NCBI RefSeq assembly: GCF_042646165.1
Contig: NZ_JBHRTC010000001.1
Length of the DNA: 64,000 nt
Source of the DNA: Microbaculum marinum
GTDB taxonomy: Bacteria; Pseudomonadota; Alphaproteobacteria; Rhizobiales; Tepidamorphaceae
Reading direction: 5' to 3' (one strand)
Both the position numbers and the translations under genes were made by a program. This document shows, piece by piece, positions 9,375 to 17,521 of the stretch. The notes beneath the pieces were generated by a model. The model was not told the DNA's origin, searched no databases, and saw only the letters and a program-made list of their open reading frames with translations. Position 1 is the first letter of the stretch; each line of letters opens with the position of its first letter.

Positions 9375-10439
9375 ATGAAGCTCTTCCAGTGCCAGAACTG
9401 CGGCCAGCCGGTCTATTTCGAGAATGTCGCCTGCGAACGCTGCGGGGCGAGGCTCGGCTTCCGGACGGAGGACATGCAGATGTATGCCCTGGTCCAGGAC
9501 GCCGGGTCGCACTGGCGGCCCGCAGCCGGTCCGTCGGAAGCGTTGCGGTTCTGCGCCAATGCCGGCCACGGCGCCTGCAACTGGCTGGTGCCGGCGGGAT
9601 CGGCGTCCGATTTCTGCATCGCCTGCGCCCCGAACCGGACGATCCCCGACCTGTCGGACGAGTTGAACCTCCAGCACTGGCGGAAACTGGAGGCGAGCAA
9701 GCGCCACCTGTTCTATTCGCTCCTGCGGCTCGGCCTGCCGCTGAACGACGAGGCGGCAGCACCGGGCACCGAGCTCGCCTTCGAACTGATCGGCGACACC
9801 GACCCGGACACGCCGGTGCTGACCGGCCACGCCGACGGGCTGATCACCATCAACCTCGCGGAAGCCGACGATGCCGAGCGCGAAGCGCGGCGCACCGCGA
9901 TGGGCGAACCGTACCGCACGCTGCTCGGCCATTTCCGCCACGAGATCGGGCACTATTACTGGGATCGCCTGGTGCGCGACGGCGGCCGGCTGGAGTCGTG
10001 CCGCGCGATGTTCGGCGACGAACGCCGGGACTACCAGCAGGCGCTTGCCGACAACTACGAAAAGGGACCGCCGGACGACTGGCGCGAGCGGTTCGTGTCC
10101 TCCTACGCGAGCGCGCATCCCTGGGAGGACTTCGCCGAGACCTGGGCGCACTACCTTCACATCATCGACACGCTGGAAACCGCCGAAGCGTTCGGACTGC
10201 GGACGCGGCCGAACATTCCCAACGGCGAGACGCTCGGCCACACGGTCACCTTCGATCCCTACGACGACGTCCCGTTCGACAAGATCATCACGGCGTGGCT
10301 GCCCCTGACCGTCGCCGTCAACAGCCTCAATCGCAGCATGGGCCAGCCGGACCTCTATCCGTTCGTGCTGCCGCCGCCGACGATCGGGAAGCTCGAATAC
10401 ATCCACCGGCTGGTGCACGGGGCGACGCCGGCAGATTGA
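9375..10439 (+). CDS. Zinc-ribbon metallopeptidase-like protein (Peptidase_Mx type)
   Basis: A 354-residue protein. The N-terminus holds a zinc ribbon CQNCGQPVYFENVACERCG (two CxxC knuckles, residues 5-26) and further cysteines in RFCANAGHGACNW and FCIACAPNR. The middle carries the zinc-protease motif HEIGHYYW (HExxH, about residue 195), and downstream HPWEDFAETWAHYLHIIDT supplies a likely third ligand. This matches the putative zinc-binding metallopeptidase family in proteobacteria. No signal peptide, so cytosolic. Its substrate is unknown. ATG at 9375 is chosen because the zinc ribbon begins right after it. Confidence 0.85.
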   Translation: MKLFQCQNCGQPVYFENVACERCGARLGFRTEDMQMYALVQDAGSHWRPAAGPSEALRFCANAGHGACNWLVPAGSASDFCIACAPNRTIPDLSDELNLQHWRKLEASKRHLFYSLLRLGLPLNDEAAAPGTELAFELIGDTDPDTPVLTGHADGLITINLAEADDAEREARRTAMGEPYRTLLGHFRHEIGHYYWDRLVRDGGRLESCRAMFGDERRDYQQALADNYEKGPPDDWRERFVSSYASAHPWEDFAETWAHYLHIIDTLETAEAFGLRTRPNIPNGETLGHTVTFDPYDDVPFDKIITAWLPLTVAVNSLNRSMGQPDLYPFVLPPPTIGKLEYIHRLVHGATPAD

Positions 10440-10457
10440 TTTCTGTCACCGGATCGC

Positions 10458-10487
10458 ATACGATGTAATACGTTGTCATACACTATT
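10458..10487. promoter_or_regulatory. Three tandem 10-bp operator-like repeats before the antitoxin
   Basis: ATACGATGTA (10458-10467), ATACGTTGTC (10468-10477) and ATACACTATT (10478-10487) are head-to-tail decamers, one helical turn each, ending 12 bases before the ATG of the ribbon-helix-helix antitoxin. RHH antitoxins bind arrays of short repeats and repress their own operons, so this is a likely autoregulatory operator. Confidence 0.55.
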
Positions 10488-10499
10488 GGAGTACGCGCA

Positions 10500-10742
10500 A
10501 TGTCGAAGGACGCCGTGACGTTCCGGATGACCCCGGAGAAGCGCGGCCGGCTCGATGACGTGGCGACGGCGCTGGGGCAGGATCGCAGCCAGGCGATCGA
10601 CCAGGCGATCGATGCCTATCTGGATTTTCACGAATGGCAGATTCGCAAGATCAGGGAGGGGCTGGCGGACGCTGACGCCGGGCGTTTCCTGTCCGACGGC
10701 GAAATGGATCGGATCTGGCAACGATTCGACCATTCGGAATAG
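10500..10742 (+). CDS. CopG/ParD-type ribbon-helix-helix antitoxin
   Basis: An 80-residue antitoxin. The ribbon-helix-helix DNA-binding part is MSKDAVTFRMTPEKRGRLDD and following, with a VTFRM beta-ribbon. The C-terminal IRKIREGLADADAGRFLSDG segment is the toxin-binding helix typical of ParD-like partners of RelE/ParE toxins. ATG at 10500 has GGAG nine bases upstream. The toxin begins three bases after its stop, so the two are translated together. Confidence 0.9.
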   Translation: MSKDAVTFRMTPEKRGRLDDVATALGQDRSQAIDQAIDAYLDFHEWQIRKIREGLADADAGRFLSDGEMDRIWQRFDHSE

Positions 10743-10745
10743 ACA

Positions 10746-11030
10746 GTGCGCGTCCGCTGGACACCGACCGCCGCACGTCATGTCGTCAGCATTGGCGACT
10801 TTATCGCATCCGACAGTCCCCGGGCGGCGCACGCCGTGCTGTCGGCCATACGCAATGGTGCCGAGCGCCTCTCCTCCTATCCGACGATCGGCCGCAGGGG
10901 CCGGATTGCCGATACCCGCGAACTGGTGATTGCCTCGACACCCTATATTGTCGTTTATCGCCTTGGCGCGAATACTATCGACATCCTCGCGATCATCCAC
11001 GCCTCGCGGGACTGGCCAAAGTCTTTCTGA
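10746..11030 (+). CDS. RelE/ParE family toxin
   Basis: A 94-residue toxin of the ParE/RelE superfamily. It begins VRWTPTAARHVVSIGDFIAS, has SSYPTIGRRGRIADTRELVI, and ends with the family signature TPYIVVYRLGANTIDILAIIHASRDWP. GTG at 10746 is the start, three bases after the antitoxin stop. ParE members poison gyrase and RelE members cleave mRNA on ribosomes; sequence alone does not decide, although YRL...ILAIIHASRDWP is closer to ParE-like proteins. Confidence 0.9.
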   Translation: MRVRWTPTAARHVVSIGDFIASDSPRAAHAVLSAIRNGAERLSSYPTIGRRGRIADTRELVIASTPYIVVYRLGANTIDILAIIHASRDWPKSF

Positions 11031-11061
11031 ACCCCTCGTTCTGCCCCGAGACCGGAGCGTC

Positions 11062-12474
11062 ATGCCTGCCCTTGCCGCCGACCTCCTCAAACGTTTCGCC
11101 GCAATCGTCGGCGATGCCCATGCGATCACCGAACCGGCCGATCTCGAGCCGTTCCTCATCGAGCATCGCGACCTCTATCGCGGCAGCACGCCGCTGGTGC
11201 TGCGGCCGGGCTCGGTCGCCGAGGTGGCGCAGATCATGGCGCTCGCCAGCGAGACCGGCACGCCGATCGTGCCGCAGGGCGGCAACACCGGGCTGGTCGG
11301 CGGCCAGATCCCCCACAACGGCGAAGTCGTGCTGTCGCTGTCGCGGCTGAACAGGATCCGCTCCGTCGACCCCGGCAACGACACGATGACGGTCGATTCC
11401 GGCGTGGTGCTGGAACAGATCCAGAAGGCCGCCGACGAGGCCGACCGGCTGTTCCCGCTCAGCCTCGGGGCGGAGGGCTCCTGCCAGATCGGCGGCAACA
11501 TCTCGACCAATGCCGGCGGCACCGCCGTGCTCGCCTACGGCAATACCCGCGACCTGGTCCTCGGGCTCGAGGTCGTGCTGGCCGACGGCCGGATCTGGAA
11601 CGGGCTGAGGTCGCTGCGCAAGGACAATACGGGCTACCACCTGAAGGACCTGTTCATCGGGGCCGAGGGCACGCTCGGGATCGTCACCGGCGCCGTGCTG
11701 AAGATGTTCCCGAAGCCGCGCGAGGTGGCCACCGCGTTCGTCGCCGTCGACGATCCGGCAGCGGCCCTGAAACTGTTCACGGTCGCCCGCGGCAAGGCCG
11801 GCGCGCAGCTCACCGGCTGCGAGATCCTGCCGCGCATCGGCATCGAGATGGTGCTGAAGCACGCGGCGGGAACCCGGGACCCGCTGGCGGAGGCGCATCC
11901 CTGGTACGTGCTCGTCGAGCTGTCCTCGCCGCTCGAGGGCGCCGACGTCGACGGGCTCATGCAGGCGATCCTCGAGCAGGCCTTCGAGACCGGCACCGTG
12001 CGCGACGCGGCGATCGCCGGATCGATCGCCCAGGCGCGCGACTTCTGGCAGATCCGGCTGATGATGTCGGAGGTGCAGCGCAGCGAGGGCGGGTCGATCA
12101 AGAGCGACATCTCGGTGCCGGTCGGCAAGGTCGCCGAGATGCTGGAGCGCGGCATCGGGATCGTCGAAAAGATGATCCCGGGCGTGCGGCCGGTGCCGTT
12201 CGGCCATCTCGGCGACGGCAACATCCACTTCAACTTCAGCCAGCCCGTCGGGTCCGACCGGGCCGCCTTCATGGCACACTGGGACGAGGTGACGCGGGTC
12301 CTCGACGACCTGGTGATGGAGCTCGGCGGGTCGATCTCGGCGGAACACGGCATCGGCTTCATGAAGCGCGACCTGATGGAGTTGATCAAGCAGCCGGTCG
12401 AGCTAGACATGATGCGGGCAATAAAGCAGGCCTTCGATCCGAAGGGCATTCTCAACCCCGGCAAGGTCGTGTAG
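11062..12474 (+). CDS. FAD-binding oxidoreductase, D-2-hydroxyglutarate / D-lactate dehydrogenase type
   Basis: A 470-residue flavoenzyme oxidising a D-2-hydroxyacid and passing electrons to a quinone, cytochrome or ETF. The PCMH-type FAD domain has PQGGNTGLVGGQ (about residue 72) and GGNISTNAGGTAVLAYGNTR. The C-terminal FAD-oxidase half has PFGHLGDGNIHFNF (metal/substrate histidines) and SISAEHGIGFMKRD. The C-terminus NPGKVV is characteristic of the D2HGDH/GlcD group. ATG at 11062; the upstream in-frame extension overlaps the toxin gene and is not family-like. Confidence 0.9.
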   Translation: MPALAADLLKRFAAIVGDAHAITEPADLEPFLIEHRDLYRGSTPLVLRPGSVAEVAQIMALASETGTPIVPQGGNTGLVGGQIPHNGEVVLSLSRLNRIRSVDPGNDTMTVDSGVVLEQIQKAADEADRLFPLSLGAEGSCQIGGNISTNAGGTAVLAYGNTRDLVLGLEVVLADGRIWNGLRSLRKDNTGYHLKDLFIGAEGTLGIVTGAVLKMFPKPREVATAFVAVDDPAAALKLFTVARGKAGAQLTGCEILPRIGIEMVLKHAAGTRDPLAEAHPWYVLVELSSPLEGADVDGLMQAILEQAFETGTVRDAAIAGSIAQARDFWQIRLMMSEVQRSEGGSIKSDISVPVGKVAEMLERGIGIVEKMIPGVRPVPFGHLGDGNIHFNFSQPVGSDRAAFMAHWDEVTRVLDDLVMELGGSISAEHGIGFMKRDLMELIKQPVELDMMRAIKQAFDPKGILNPGKVV

Positions 12475-12524
12475 ACACCCCGGCTTCGCGCCTGAAGGCG
12501 TCGGTCGCAAACCCGGACCTTGCC

Positions 12525-12962
12525 ATGCCCGCTCTCGACATCGCCGAAATCGCTGACGCCGACGTCGAGGCCGTCGCGGCGCTGTGGGCACGCTGCGGAC
12601 TGACGCGGCCGTGGAACGATCCGGCCGCCGACATCGCCTTCGCGCGCTCCGTTCCCGGCGCCGCCGTGCTGGTCGGCCGGGCCGGCGGCGAAATCGTCGC
12701 CAGCGCCATGGTCGGCCACGACGGCCACCGCGGCACCGTCTACTACGTTTCGGTCGATCCGGACCGCCAGGGCGAGGGCCACGGCCGCGGGATCATGGCG
12801 GCGGCCGAGGACTGGCTGAGGCGCCAGGGTGTCTGGAAGCTCAACCTGATGGTCCGCGCCGACAACACCCGGGTCGTCGCGTTCTACAACGCGCTCGGCT
12901 ACGACACCGAGGAGCGGATCAACATGTCGAAGTGGCTCGACCCCTCGAAGCGGCCGGGGTGA
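12525..12962 (+). CDS. GNAT family acetyltransferase, YpeA-like
   Basis: A 145-residue N-acetyltransferase with the acetyl-CoA loop VDPDRQGEGHGRGIM (Q/R-x-x-G-x-G/A motif, about residues 82-96), the RPWNDPAADI segment near the N-terminus and NTRVVAFYNALGYDTEERI at the end. RPWNDP plus this ending match the YpeA subgroup. The acceptor substrate is not known. It starts 50 bases after the FAD dehydrogenase in the same direction and could share its transcript. Confidence 0.87.
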   Translation: MPALDIAEIADADVEAVAALWARCGLTRPWNDPAADIAFARSVPGAAVLVGRAGGEIVASAMVGHDGHRGTVYYVSVDPDRQGEGHGRGIMAAAEDWLRRQGVWKLNLMVRADNTRVVAFYNALGYDTEERINMSKWLDPSKRPG

Positions 12963-13489
12963 AGCGTCAGAACGAATGATCGGCTCATCGAGAGCCGATC
13001 ATGCGCACCCCCTCCCCGACCCTCCCCCATCAAGGGGGAGGGGGTCAGGCAGCTGAGCTGGTCCTGTTTCGACTGCCGACGGCGAGAATGGCACGCCGCG
13101 GCGTGGTGCCCGGATTGCCATTGTTCGGCACTCGGTATGAGCCGGGGCGGCGCGGCGCCGGTTATTGACGCCGCTTCGCGGCGACCCCCTCCCCGACCCT
13201 CCCCCACAAGGGGGGAGGGAGGCGCACGCTGCGCCGCCGTCCACAAACCTCAGTCGGCATCTGCAGAATCGTTTTGCGCTCGAAGTGAGCCGCAACCGAG
13301 CCGAATGGCTCCCTCCCCCTTGATGGGGGAAGGTCGGGGTGGGGTGCGCGGCGGGCGGGCTCAAGGCCCGCGCTTCGCGAGCGGACCTACAGCAGGCTCG
13401 TCTGGCCGCCGTCGCCGCCCTTCGCCTTCTGCGGTTGAGGCTTGCGCTCCTCGGCGGGCGGGCTCGAGGCCCGCGCGTCGCGAGCGAAC
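12963..13489. repeat. Gene-free stretch with hairpin and three GC-rich dispersed repeats
   Basis: Directly after the GNAT stop is a perfect 11-bp hairpin (12976-12986 / 12992-13002, 5-base loop) without a T tract. Then come three copies of a C/G-run element: about 13008-13044, 13184-13219, and an inverted one at 13309-13345. Each contains a C-run, GACC and a self-complementary CCCCC...GGGGG core. The right part (13351-13453) is the first unit of the tandem duplication entered separately. No protein-coding signal was seen. Confidence 0.7.
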
Positions 13490-13556
13490 CTACAGCAGGC
13501 TCATCTGGCCGCCGTCGCCGCCCTTCGCCTTCTTTGGCTGAGGCTTGCGCTCCTCG
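13351..13556. repeat. 103-bp tandem duplication covering the 3' end of the HMCES/YedK gene
   Basis: Units 13351-13453 and 13454-13556 are near-identical, differing at a handful of bases, and a third start (GCGGGCGGG) follows at 13557. The gene-proximal unit contains the true stop codon and the last codons of the gene; the distal unit carries the same coding tail out of use. The unit is 103 bp (not a multiple of three), and it begins in a short repeat that could have driven slippage. Confidence 0.85.
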
Positions 13557-14242
13557 GCGGGCGGGGTCGTCGGCTCGGCGAGCGGCGCCTGGATGTCGGC
13601 ATCGTCGTTGGCGACGGAGTTGACGCGGGTCGAGATCGGGAATGCCTCGAAATAGTCTTCCGGCGCCGCACGCAGCAGATCCGCGACATCGTCGGCGGGG
13701 CGGTCCGTGGCGTCGAGCCAGCGGTCGAAGTCGTCCGGCATGACGATGACCGGCATGCGGTCGTGCAGCGGCCTGAGATGGTCGTTGGCCGCCGTCGTCA
13801 TGATCGTCGCGGTGTCGATCTCGCTGCCGTCGGCCCCCATCCAGCTCTCCCACAGGCCGGCGAAGGCGAACGGGGCGCCACCGGGACGGCGGATCAGATG
13901 CGGCACCTTGCGGCCGTTGTGGGTCTTCTGCCACTCGTAGAAGCCGTCGGCGGGGATCAGGCAGCGGCGGCGGCGCATGGCGGCGCGAAAGGCCGGCTTG
14001 GCGGCGGCGCCTTCGGAGCGGGCGTTGATCAGGGTCGGGAAATCCTTCGGGTCCTTGACCCAGGAGGGCAGCAGCCCCCAGCGCATCAGCGTGAAGGACC
14101 GCGCGCCAGACGAGAGCCGGACCACGGCGATCGGCTGGGTCGGCGCGATGTTGTAGCGCGGCGGGAAATTGGGCAGTTCCAGGAATCCCATGAACTCGCG
14201 CACCGCCTGCGGCGGCAGGGTCAGGGCGTAGCGGCCGCACAT
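13490..14242 (-). CDS. SOS response-associated peptidase family protein (HMCES/YedK)
   Basis: A 250-residue SRAP protein that forms a stable thiazolidine crosslink with abasic sites in single-stranded DNA, shielding them. The catalytic Cys2 is present (MCGRYALTL). Other motifs are YNIAPTQPIAVV, INARSEGAAAKPAFR, the DGFYEWQ glutamate and LHDRMPVIV histidine. The C-terminus is a low-complexity tail ending GGQMSLL, which resembles a beta-clamp-binding motif (QL[S/D]LF). Start is ATG at 14242, fixed because Cys must follow the initiator Met. The 3' end is duplicated in tandem. Confidence 0.92.
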   Translation of the reverse strand: MCGRYALTLPPQAVREFMGFLELPNFPPRYNIAPTQPIAVVRLSSGARSFTLMRWGLLPSWVKDPKDFPTLINARSEGAAAKPAFRAAMRRRRCLIPADGFYEWQKTHNGRKVPHLIRRPGGAPFAFAGLWESWMGADGSEIDTATIMTTAANDHLRPLHDRMPVIVMPDDFDRWLDATDRPADDVADLLRAAPEDYFEAFPISTRVNSVANDDADIQAPLAEPTTPPAEERKPQPKKAKGGDGGQMSLL

Positions 14243-14341
14243 GGTCGTCTCCGTCGATTGCTCCGGTCTTGCATATGGGGCGGCCGGGGGCAATGTCCGC
14301 CCCGTGGCGCGAGGCCGACGCCGCCGTGCTAGGGTGCGGCG

Positions 14342-14812
14342 ATGACCGACGCAGACCTCCCCGATCCCCGCGCCTATCCCGCCAATCCGCTGCTCGGCGT
14401 CTCCGCCGCCGTGTTCCGGGACGGCCGAGTCCTGGTGGCGAAGCGCGCCCGGCCGCCGCTCGACGGCCTCTGGAGTCTGCCCGGCGGGCTGGTCGAGATC
14501 GGCGAGACCCTGGGCGAGGCGGCGGCCCGGGAGGTCTTCGAGGAGACGGGGGTCAAGGCGGAAATCGTCATGCCCGCCGACATCGTCGAGGTGATCCGGC
14601 GCGACGCCAGGGGGGTCGTGGTCCGGCACTTCGTCATCGTCTCGTTCGCCGCGCGCTGGATCGACGGCGAGGCCCGCACCAGCGATGAGGCCGCCGACGT
14701 CGCCTGGATGGCGCCGGACGATCTCGGCACGCTGGAGATGACCGAGCGAACGCCGGAGGTCGTCGCCAAGGCGGCGGCACTTGTCGACGCCGAGCCGGCG
14801 CGATCTCATTGA
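14342..14812 (+). CDS. NUDIX hydrolase
   Basis: A 156-residue Nudix pyrophosphohydrolase. The Nudix box is complete: GGLVEIGETLGEAAAREVFEETG (summarised as G-x5-E-x7-REVFEETG, about residues 45-67). The preceding VLVAKRARPPLDGLWSLPG matches ADP-ribose / NADH-type and MutT-like members. Substrate cannot be fixed. It is divergent from the HMCES/YedK gene over 99 bases and followed after 31 bases by the TIGR02301 gene. Confidence 0.9.
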   Translation: MTDADLPDPRAYPANPLLGVSAAVFRDGRVLVAKRARPPLDGLWSLPGGLVEIGETLGEAAAREVFEETGVKAEIVMPADIVEVIRRDARGVVVRHFVIVSFAARWIDGEARTSDEAADVAWMAPDDLGTLEMTERTPEVVAKAAALVDAEPARSH

Positions 14813-14843
14813 GATTGCCCGCCGCCGGGGCTAGATAGTCGTC

Positions 14844-15257
14844 ATGGAGACACGTTCCCTGCCCGAGAGACTGCGCAGCGTCGCCGCGATCGTCATCATC
14901 GCGCTTGTGCCCGTGCTCGCTCCCGCGGCCGCCGGGGCGCAGGCGCTGCCGACCGCGCCTCCCTATGAAAAGGAAATCCAGCGGCTTGCCGAGATCCTCG
15001 GCGCGGTCCACTACCTGCGCGGCCTGTGCGGGGCCGACGAGGGCCAGACCTGGCGGTCGATGATGCAGCAGCTCATCGATGCGGAGAACCCCTCCCCCGA
15101 CCGCCGCGCCAAGCTGGTCGACAGCTTCAACCGCGGATATCGCGGCTTCGAGCAGACCTATCGCGCCTGCACCGATACGGCGGCTTGGGTGATCGACAGC
15201 TACATGAGCGAGGGCGCCGACATCGCCCAGCGCATCGCCTCGCGCTACGGCCAGTAG
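14844..15257 (+). CDS. TIGR02301 family secreted protein
   Basis: A 137-residue exported protein of unknown role found in alphaproteobacteria. The signal peptide spans about residues 1-33 (AAIVIIALVPVLAPAAAGAQA). The mature part has the family pattern EIQRLAEILGAVHYLRGLCG, WRSMMQQLIDAE, FNRGYRGFEQTYRACT with two cysteines that may pair. Probably periplasmic. The family has no assigned biochemical function that I know. Confidence 0.87.
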   Translation: METRSLPERLRSVAAIVIIALVPVLAPAAAGAQALPTAPPYEKEIQRLAEILGAVHYLRGLCGADEGQTWRSMMQQLIDAENPSPDRRAKLVDSFNRGYRGFEQTYRACTDTAAWVIDSYMSEGADIAQRIASRYGQ

Positions 15258-15270
15258 CGCCGGCGCGGCC

Positions 15271-15795
15271 CTACCTCTCGCGCGGCCCGATCTGCAGGGC
15301 GAAGGGCACGCCCTCGTAGGCGAAGCTGCCGCGCCCGATCCCGGCGATCGCCCGGCGCATGCGGCCCTGCCGGCCAAGCACGTCGTCGGCGATATGGACG
15401 AGCCGCGAGTTCGGCGTCGCCGTCGGCGAGGACGCGCGGATCTGCAGGGCAAGTTCCTCCTCGTCGATCCTCGGGTTCAGGGCGCAGGCGGCAATGTAGG
15501 CCGCCGCCGTCGACCGGCTGATGCCGGCGAAGCAGTGCACCACCATCGGCTGGGCGCGGTCCCAGTCCTCGACGAAGGCCAGGTAGTCGGCGACGTGATC
15601 GTGCGAGGGCAGCACCATGCCCTCGGTCACGGCGGTGATGTCGTGCATCGCCAGGAACAGGTGGCGGTCGGGAAGGATCGCGGCCGGCCGGGGGACCTCG
15701 GTGCCTTCGGTGATCAGGGTGACGAGATGGCTCGCGCCGGTCTGGTCGACGACCTCGGCGATCCGGGCCAGTGAACAGACATGGATTGCAGGCAT
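15271..15795 (-). CDS. Tyrosine phosphatase-like protein
   Basis: A 174-residue cysteine phosphatase. The P-loop VVHCFAGISRSTAAAYI (C-x5-R, about residues 86-102) is complete, and the preceding HDITAVTEG and LAFVEDWDR resemble the small alphaproteobacterial dual-specificity-type group. Its target is unknown. Transcribed toward the TIGR02301 gene, the two stops being 14 bases apart. Confidence 0.88.
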   Translation of the reverse strand: MPAIHVCSLARIAEVVDQTGASHLVTLITEGTEVPRPAAILPDRHLFLAMHDITAVTEGMVLPSHDHVADYLAFVEDWDRAQPMVVHCFAGISRSTAAAYIAACALNPRIDEEELALQIRASSPTATPNSRLVHIADDVLGRQGRMRRAIAGIGRGSFAYEGVPFALQIGPRER

Positions 15796-15885
15796 CGTTC
15801 CGCTTTGCGCCTCATTTTAGGATAGTCGGCTTGCCTCTTATATGGGCGGATTCCCGTTCGGCTTCCACCTCGGAATCGGAACCGC

Positions 15886-16491
15886 CTAGTCGCTGAGGTC
15901 CGCGAACCGGGCGAGGAAGCGCCTTTCGGCGCGGGCGACCGGCTGCGCCTCGAGCGTGAACAGGCTGTCGAGCGCGGCGCCGCCGATCTTGCCGGGCCGG
16001 TCGAAGTACCGGGCCGCCTCGTCATGGGAGAAGCCGGCCAGTTGTGTCGCCTCCAGGAACGCCGCGGCGATATCGGCCCTCTTGATCGCCTTCGCCACCG
16101 TCGCCGGCAGCCGCGCGGGCAGCCCGAAGCGCAGGTGCACGGCTTCGAGGATGCGTATCTCGACGCCCTTGTAGCCGTCGCCGAGCACCGCCTTGAACGG
16201 GCTGATGATGTCGCCGATGACGTATTCCGGCGCATCGTGCAGCAGGGCGGCAAGCCGCCAGCGCCGCTCCAGGTCGGGATACATACGGCCGACGAGGTCC
16301 TCCACCAGCAGGCTGTGCTCGGCGACCGAGAAGGCGTGGCGGCCGCCGGTCTGTCCGTTCCAGCGGGCGACGCGCGCCAGTCCCAGCGCGATGTCGGAAA
16401 TCTCGATGTCGAGCGGCGAGGGATCGAGCAGGTCGAGCCGGCGTCCCGACAGCATCCGCTGCCAGGCGCGCGGCGATGCGGCGGCGCTCAC
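15886..16491 (-). CDS. HD-domain hydrolase, YfbR-like
   Basis: A 201-residue HD-domain protein. Metal ligands are seen in RHAFSVAEHSLLVEDL (H), ALLHDAPEYVIGDIISPFK (HD pair followed by DI) and KRADIAAAFLEA (final D). The nearest characterised relatives are 5'-deoxynucleotidases such as YfbR; the actual nucleotide substrate is not known. The GTG start overlaps the stop of the upstream ygfZ-like gene as GTGA, so translation is coupled. Confidence 0.87.
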   Translation of the reverse strand: MSAAASPRAWQRMLSGRRLDLLDPSPLDIEISDIALGLARVARWNGQTGGRHAFSVAEHSLLVEDLVGRMYPDLERRWRLAALLHDAPEYVIGDIISPFKAVLGDGYKGVEIRILEAVHLRFGLPARLPATVAKAIKRADIAAAFLEATQLAGFSHDEAARYFDRPGKIGGAALDSLFTLEAQPVARAERRFLARFADLSD

Positions 16492-17384
16492 GTCCCGGTC
16501 GCCGTGGTGCCGGCTGCAGCGGCATCGGGCCAGTCGAACCGGGCCCAGTCCGGCCGGAGCGGGTGCAGGACCGCATCCCCGGCGGCGATCGGCTGGCCCG
16601 CGGCCATCGCATCGCCGATCCTGTCGAGCCGCAGCAGCGCGAGGCCGCGCCGGCCGGCCGACGAGCCCATCGTGCCGACGGCCTTTCCGCCAGCCTCCAC
16701 CGCCGTGCCGGGCTCCGGTGCGGCGCCGTCCACCTCGACGGGAACGAACCGGCTGCGCGCCGTGCCGCGATGCTGCATGCGGGAGACCACTTCCTGGCCG
16801 ATGAAGCAGCCCTTGTGGAAATCGACCCCGCCAAGCTGGTCGAGATCGGCCTCGTGCGGAAAGACTTCGCCCGATCCGTAGTCCTGCCCCAGTTCGGCGA
16901 CGCCGAGTGCGATCCGATGGGCATGGTAATCGGGCTCGGCGACGATGTCGCAGCCCTCCAGCGCCGATTCGGTCGCGTCCTTCGCAATAATCGCCCGCCA
17001 GCCCAGACCGGCGAGGCGCGGGTCGGCGAAGGCGCCGGACACCGACGGCTGCTGCCCCTCGCCCCAGATCGCGACCACGGCAAGACCGTCGGCGACGGCG
17101 ATGTCGACCCTGGCGCGCAGCCGGTAGAACATCAGCCGCCGGGCGAGATCCTGAGCCAGTTCCGCCGGCGTCTCCAGCAGGAATCCGTCGGGATCCTCGG
17201 CGTAGAGAATGAATTCGTGCAGGATCTTGCCCTGCGGCGTCAGCAGCGCGGCGTTGCGGGCCTCACCCGGCCGCAGCTTGTCGATGTCCGATGTCACGAG
17301 GCCCTGCAGGAAGTCGCGGGCCTGGTCGCCCGACACGGCGACGACTGCCCGAGACCCGAGAATTGCCGCCTGTTTGCCCGTCAT
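16488..17384 (-). CDS. ygfZ: YgfZ/GcvT-type folate-binding protein
   Basis: A 298-residue protein of the COG0354 family, a folate-dependent factor assisting repair or assembly of iron-sulfur enzymes. The signature KGCFIGQEVVSRM (K-G-C-[FY]-x-G-Q-E, about residue 190) is present. The N-terminus VAVSGDQARDFLQGLVTSDI and the LMFYRLRARVDI segment agree with the family. ATG at 17384 follows AAAGGAC. It lies upstream of and overlaps the HD hydrolase gene. Confidence 0.91.
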   Translation of the reverse strand: MTGKQAAILGSRAVVAVSGDQARDFLQGLVTSDIDKLRPGEARNAALLTPQGKILHEFILYAEDPDGFLLETPAELAQDLARRLMFYRLRARVDIAVADGLAVVAIWGEGQQPSVSGAFADPRLAGLGWRAIIAKDATESALEGCDIVAEPDYHAHRIALGVAELGQDYGSGEVFPHEADLDQLGGVDFHKGCFIGQEVVSRMQHRGTARSRFVPVEVDGAAPEPGTAVEAGGKAVGTMGSSAGRRGLALLRLDRIGDAMAAGQPIAAGDAVLHPLRPDWARFDWPDAAAAGTTATGT

Positions 17385-17521
17385 GCATTCGTCCTTTCGG
17401 CGTTGTGCCTTCCGCTTCGCGGAAACGTCGACATTTCCCGGTTTTGGTCTGGCCGAACCGGAAAAACTTGCTATGCCCTATATAGGGGAAGCGGCAGGCA
17501 ATCGGGACCGGCTGAGGAAAG

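Noticed and set aside
13008..13345. CRISPR-like repeats
   Set aside because: Three C/G-run elements in mixed orientation with unequal spacing are dispersed hairpin repeats, not a CRISPR array.
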